The notes beneath the pieces are model-generated. The model did not search any database, was not told where the DNA came from, and saw only the letters and a list, made by a program, of their open reading frames with translations. A DNA stretch of 64,000 bases, from contig CP114482.1 in the NCBI GenBank assembly GCA_027186245.1, forward strand, positions 10,125,209 through 10,189,208. The letters run 5' to 3'. Shown piece by piece: positions 62,579 through 64,000 of this stretch (its first letter is position 1; each line of letters begins with the position of its first letter). Origin of the DNA: Coriaria nepalensis (taxonomy: Eukaryota > Streptophyta > Magnoliopsida > Cucurbitales > Coriariaceae). The translations under genes and the position numbers were made by a program.

Positions 62579-63839
62579 GAATTCGTTCGACTTAATTTAG
62601 AATGATTTAACGACTAGAAAAGACTCATTGACATGACTTTAAGGCTAAACAAATGCATTGTTGCGTTCAATAGATCAACTGCAAGTTATGCACGAAAGTC
62701 ATGTTTAAAGGCCGAATTTCATTCGAAGTGATTTAGAATGATTTACTGACCAAAAGAGACGCAAAAATATGACTTGAACGCTAAAAAATGCATAGTTGCC
62801 TTCAATAGATAAATTGCAACTTATGCATGAAAGTCGTGTCTTAAATGCAAAAATAGAACTGGTTCGAAGTGGTTCCAAACAATTTAATGATACGAAAAGA
62901 CTAAATGATATGCTTTTTATGGCTAAAACAATGCATTGTTGTCTTCAATAGCCTAATTGCAAGTATGTAAGAAAATCATGTTTGAAGGGCGAAAATAGAA
63001 TTCGTTCGACTTAATTTAGAATGATTTAACGACTAGAAGAGACTCATTAACATGACTTTAAGGCAAAACAAATGCATTGTTGCCTTCAATACATCAACTG
63101 CAAGTTATGCACGAAAGTCATGTTTAAACGCCGAATTTCATTTGAAGTGATTTAGAATGATTTACTGACTAAAAGAGACGCAATAATATGACTTTAAGGC
63201 CAAAACAATGGATAGTTGCCTTCAATAGATCAATTGCAAGTTATGCAGGAAAGTCGTGTCTTAAATGCAAAAATAGAATTGGTTCAAAGTGCTTCCAAAC
63301 AATTTAATGATATGAAAAGACTGAATGATATTCTTTTTAAGGCTAAAATAATGCATTGTTGTCTTCAATGGAATAATTGCGAGTTATGTAATAAAATCAT
63401 GTTTGAAGGGCGAAAATAGAATTCGTTCGACTTAATTTAGAATCATTTAACGACTAGAAGAGACTCATTGACATGACTTTAAGGCTAAACAAATGCATTG
63501 TTGCCTTCAATACATCAATTGCAAGTTATGCACGAAAGTCATGTTTAAACGCCGAATTTCATTTGAAGTGATTTAGAATAATTTACTGACCAAAAGAGAC
63601 GCAATAATATGACTTTAAGGCTAAAAAAATGGATAGTTGCCTTCAATAGATCAATTGCAAGTTATGCGTGATAGTCGTGTCTTAAATGCAAAAATAGAAT
63701 TGGTTCGAAGTGCTTCCGAACAATTTAATGATATGAAAAGACTGAATGATATGCTTTTTATGGCTAAAACAATGCATTGTTCTCTTCAATAGCCTAATTG
63801 CAAGTTATGTAAGAAAATCATGTTGGAAGGGCGAATATA
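62579..63839 (-). repeat. Three-trimer block (1261 bp), second of a tandem pair
   Basis: Second copy. A few differences distinguish it, such as gacttgaacgctaaaaaatgc in place of the usual gactttaaggctaaa at 62771-62790. The sequence after 63721 changes to the variants seen at 60.8-61.0 kb. Confidence 0.9.
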
Positions 63840-64000
63840 GAATTCGTTCGACTTAATTTAGAATGATTTAACGACTAGAATAGACTCGTTGACACGACTT
63901 TAAGGCTAAACAAATGCATTGTTGCCTTGAATAGATCAACTGCAAGTTATGCATGAAAGTGATGTTTAAAGGCCGAATTTCATTTGAAGTGATTTAGAAT

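Larger units (their letters stand above)
17740..64000 (-). repeat. Satellite array B: about 110 tandem units of a 421-bp trimeric higher-order repeat, opposite orientation to A
   Basis: The unit marker gaattcgttcgactt recurs at 17768, 18189, 18611, 19032 and so on to the right edge, nearly always 419-423 bp apart. Each unit holds B1 (135 bp), B2 (143 bp) and B3 (143 bp), which share the boxes gttgccttcaatagatcaa, gcaagttatg and aaggctaaa. The reverse complement of array A monomers aligns with these, so B is scored as minus relative to A. Departures from the trimer are five two-monomer units and three units with a 10-bp duplication, all left of 31.5 kb. No transposon or unique sequence interrupts the array, which runs off the right edge. 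Confidence 0.97.

Noticed and set aside
21508..63419. Recurring 67-72 codon frames in array B, translations starting MPSIDQLQVM
   Set aside because: The same B2-B3 interval is open in some units and closed by point changes or one-base indels in most others. Spacing follows the 421-bp HOR. No evidence of coding constraint.
17740..64000. CRISPR array
   Set aside because: Periodic units are 421 bp with no short constant repeat separated by unique spacers; the whole unit is repeated, and monomers are related to one another.
1..64000. CENP-B box
   Set aside because: The reverse complement of M1 contains the A-nn-CGGG half (around gaaagtcggg), but the TTCG half is absent at the required spacing, and array B lacks CGGG. 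No full match was seen.
1..64000. Transposable element insertion, target-site duplication, LTR or terminal inverted repeat
   Set aside because: Every irregular spacing is explained by the 26-bp or 10-bp duplications, small indels, dimers or the tetramer. No foreign sequence was found.
1..64000. Telomeric repeats or rRNA, tRNA and snRNA genes
   Set aside because: No tandem TTAGGG- or TTTAGGG-like stretch, and no sequence recognisable as a structured RNA gene; all bases fall into satellite units.

Overview
The whole 64 kb window is tandemly repeated satellite DNA. I see no protein-coding gene, RNA gene, transposon, telomere repeat or CRISPR array. The sequence is AT-rich and built from diverged monomers of about 135-145 bp, grouped into higher-order repeat (HOR) units, usually three monomers each. 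Megabase-style satellite of this kind indicates a eukaryotic nuclear chromosome, in a centromeric, pericentromeric or other heterochromatic block. I cannot name the species; a plant or an invertebrate would both fit, and nothing in the sequence decides it.

Layout. Array A (1 to about 17739) consists of about 41 head-to-tail units of about 428 bp, each made of monomers M1 (141 bp), M2 (142 bp) and M3 (about 145 bp). Array B (about 17740 to 64000) consists of about 110 units of about 421 bp, each made of monomers B1 (135 bp), B2 (143 bp) and B3 (143 bp). B is a diverged relative of A in the opposite orientation: the reverse complement of M2/M3 aligns well with B3, and shared boxes such as tcatgtcaatgagt (A) and actcattgacatga (B) recur in each monomer. 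The strands meet at an abrupt inverted junction at about 17739, where the + strand changes from T-rich to A-rich.

Array A shows one M1-M2-M2-M3 tetramer (12527-13122), six units with a 26-bp internal duplication or triplication, a perfect-looking tandem pair of 454-bp units (9491-10398), and long-range block duplications that make 12.8-15.1 kb a mosaic of 10.1-11.0 kb and 8.0-9.3 kb.

Array B shows five two-monomer units, all between 19.4 and 28.1 kb, formed by at least three different internal crossover points. Two pairs of 5-monomer (about 705 bp) blocks are tandemly duplicated, and three 431-bp units share a 10-bp duplication. A four-trimer (12-monomer) super-repeat of exactly 1684 bp runs from about 42.2 to 50.6 kb. 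An alternating 842-bp (six-monomer) register appears at 56.5-59.2 kb, and a 1261-bp tandem duplication closes the right end.

The short open reading frames (about 60-119 codons) recur once per unit and simply reflect the repeat. 428 and 421 are not multiples of 3, so the frame changes at every unit and no long coding frame can pass through. What is biologically notable is the record of unequal exchange, strand switching and nested HOR formation, not any gene content.
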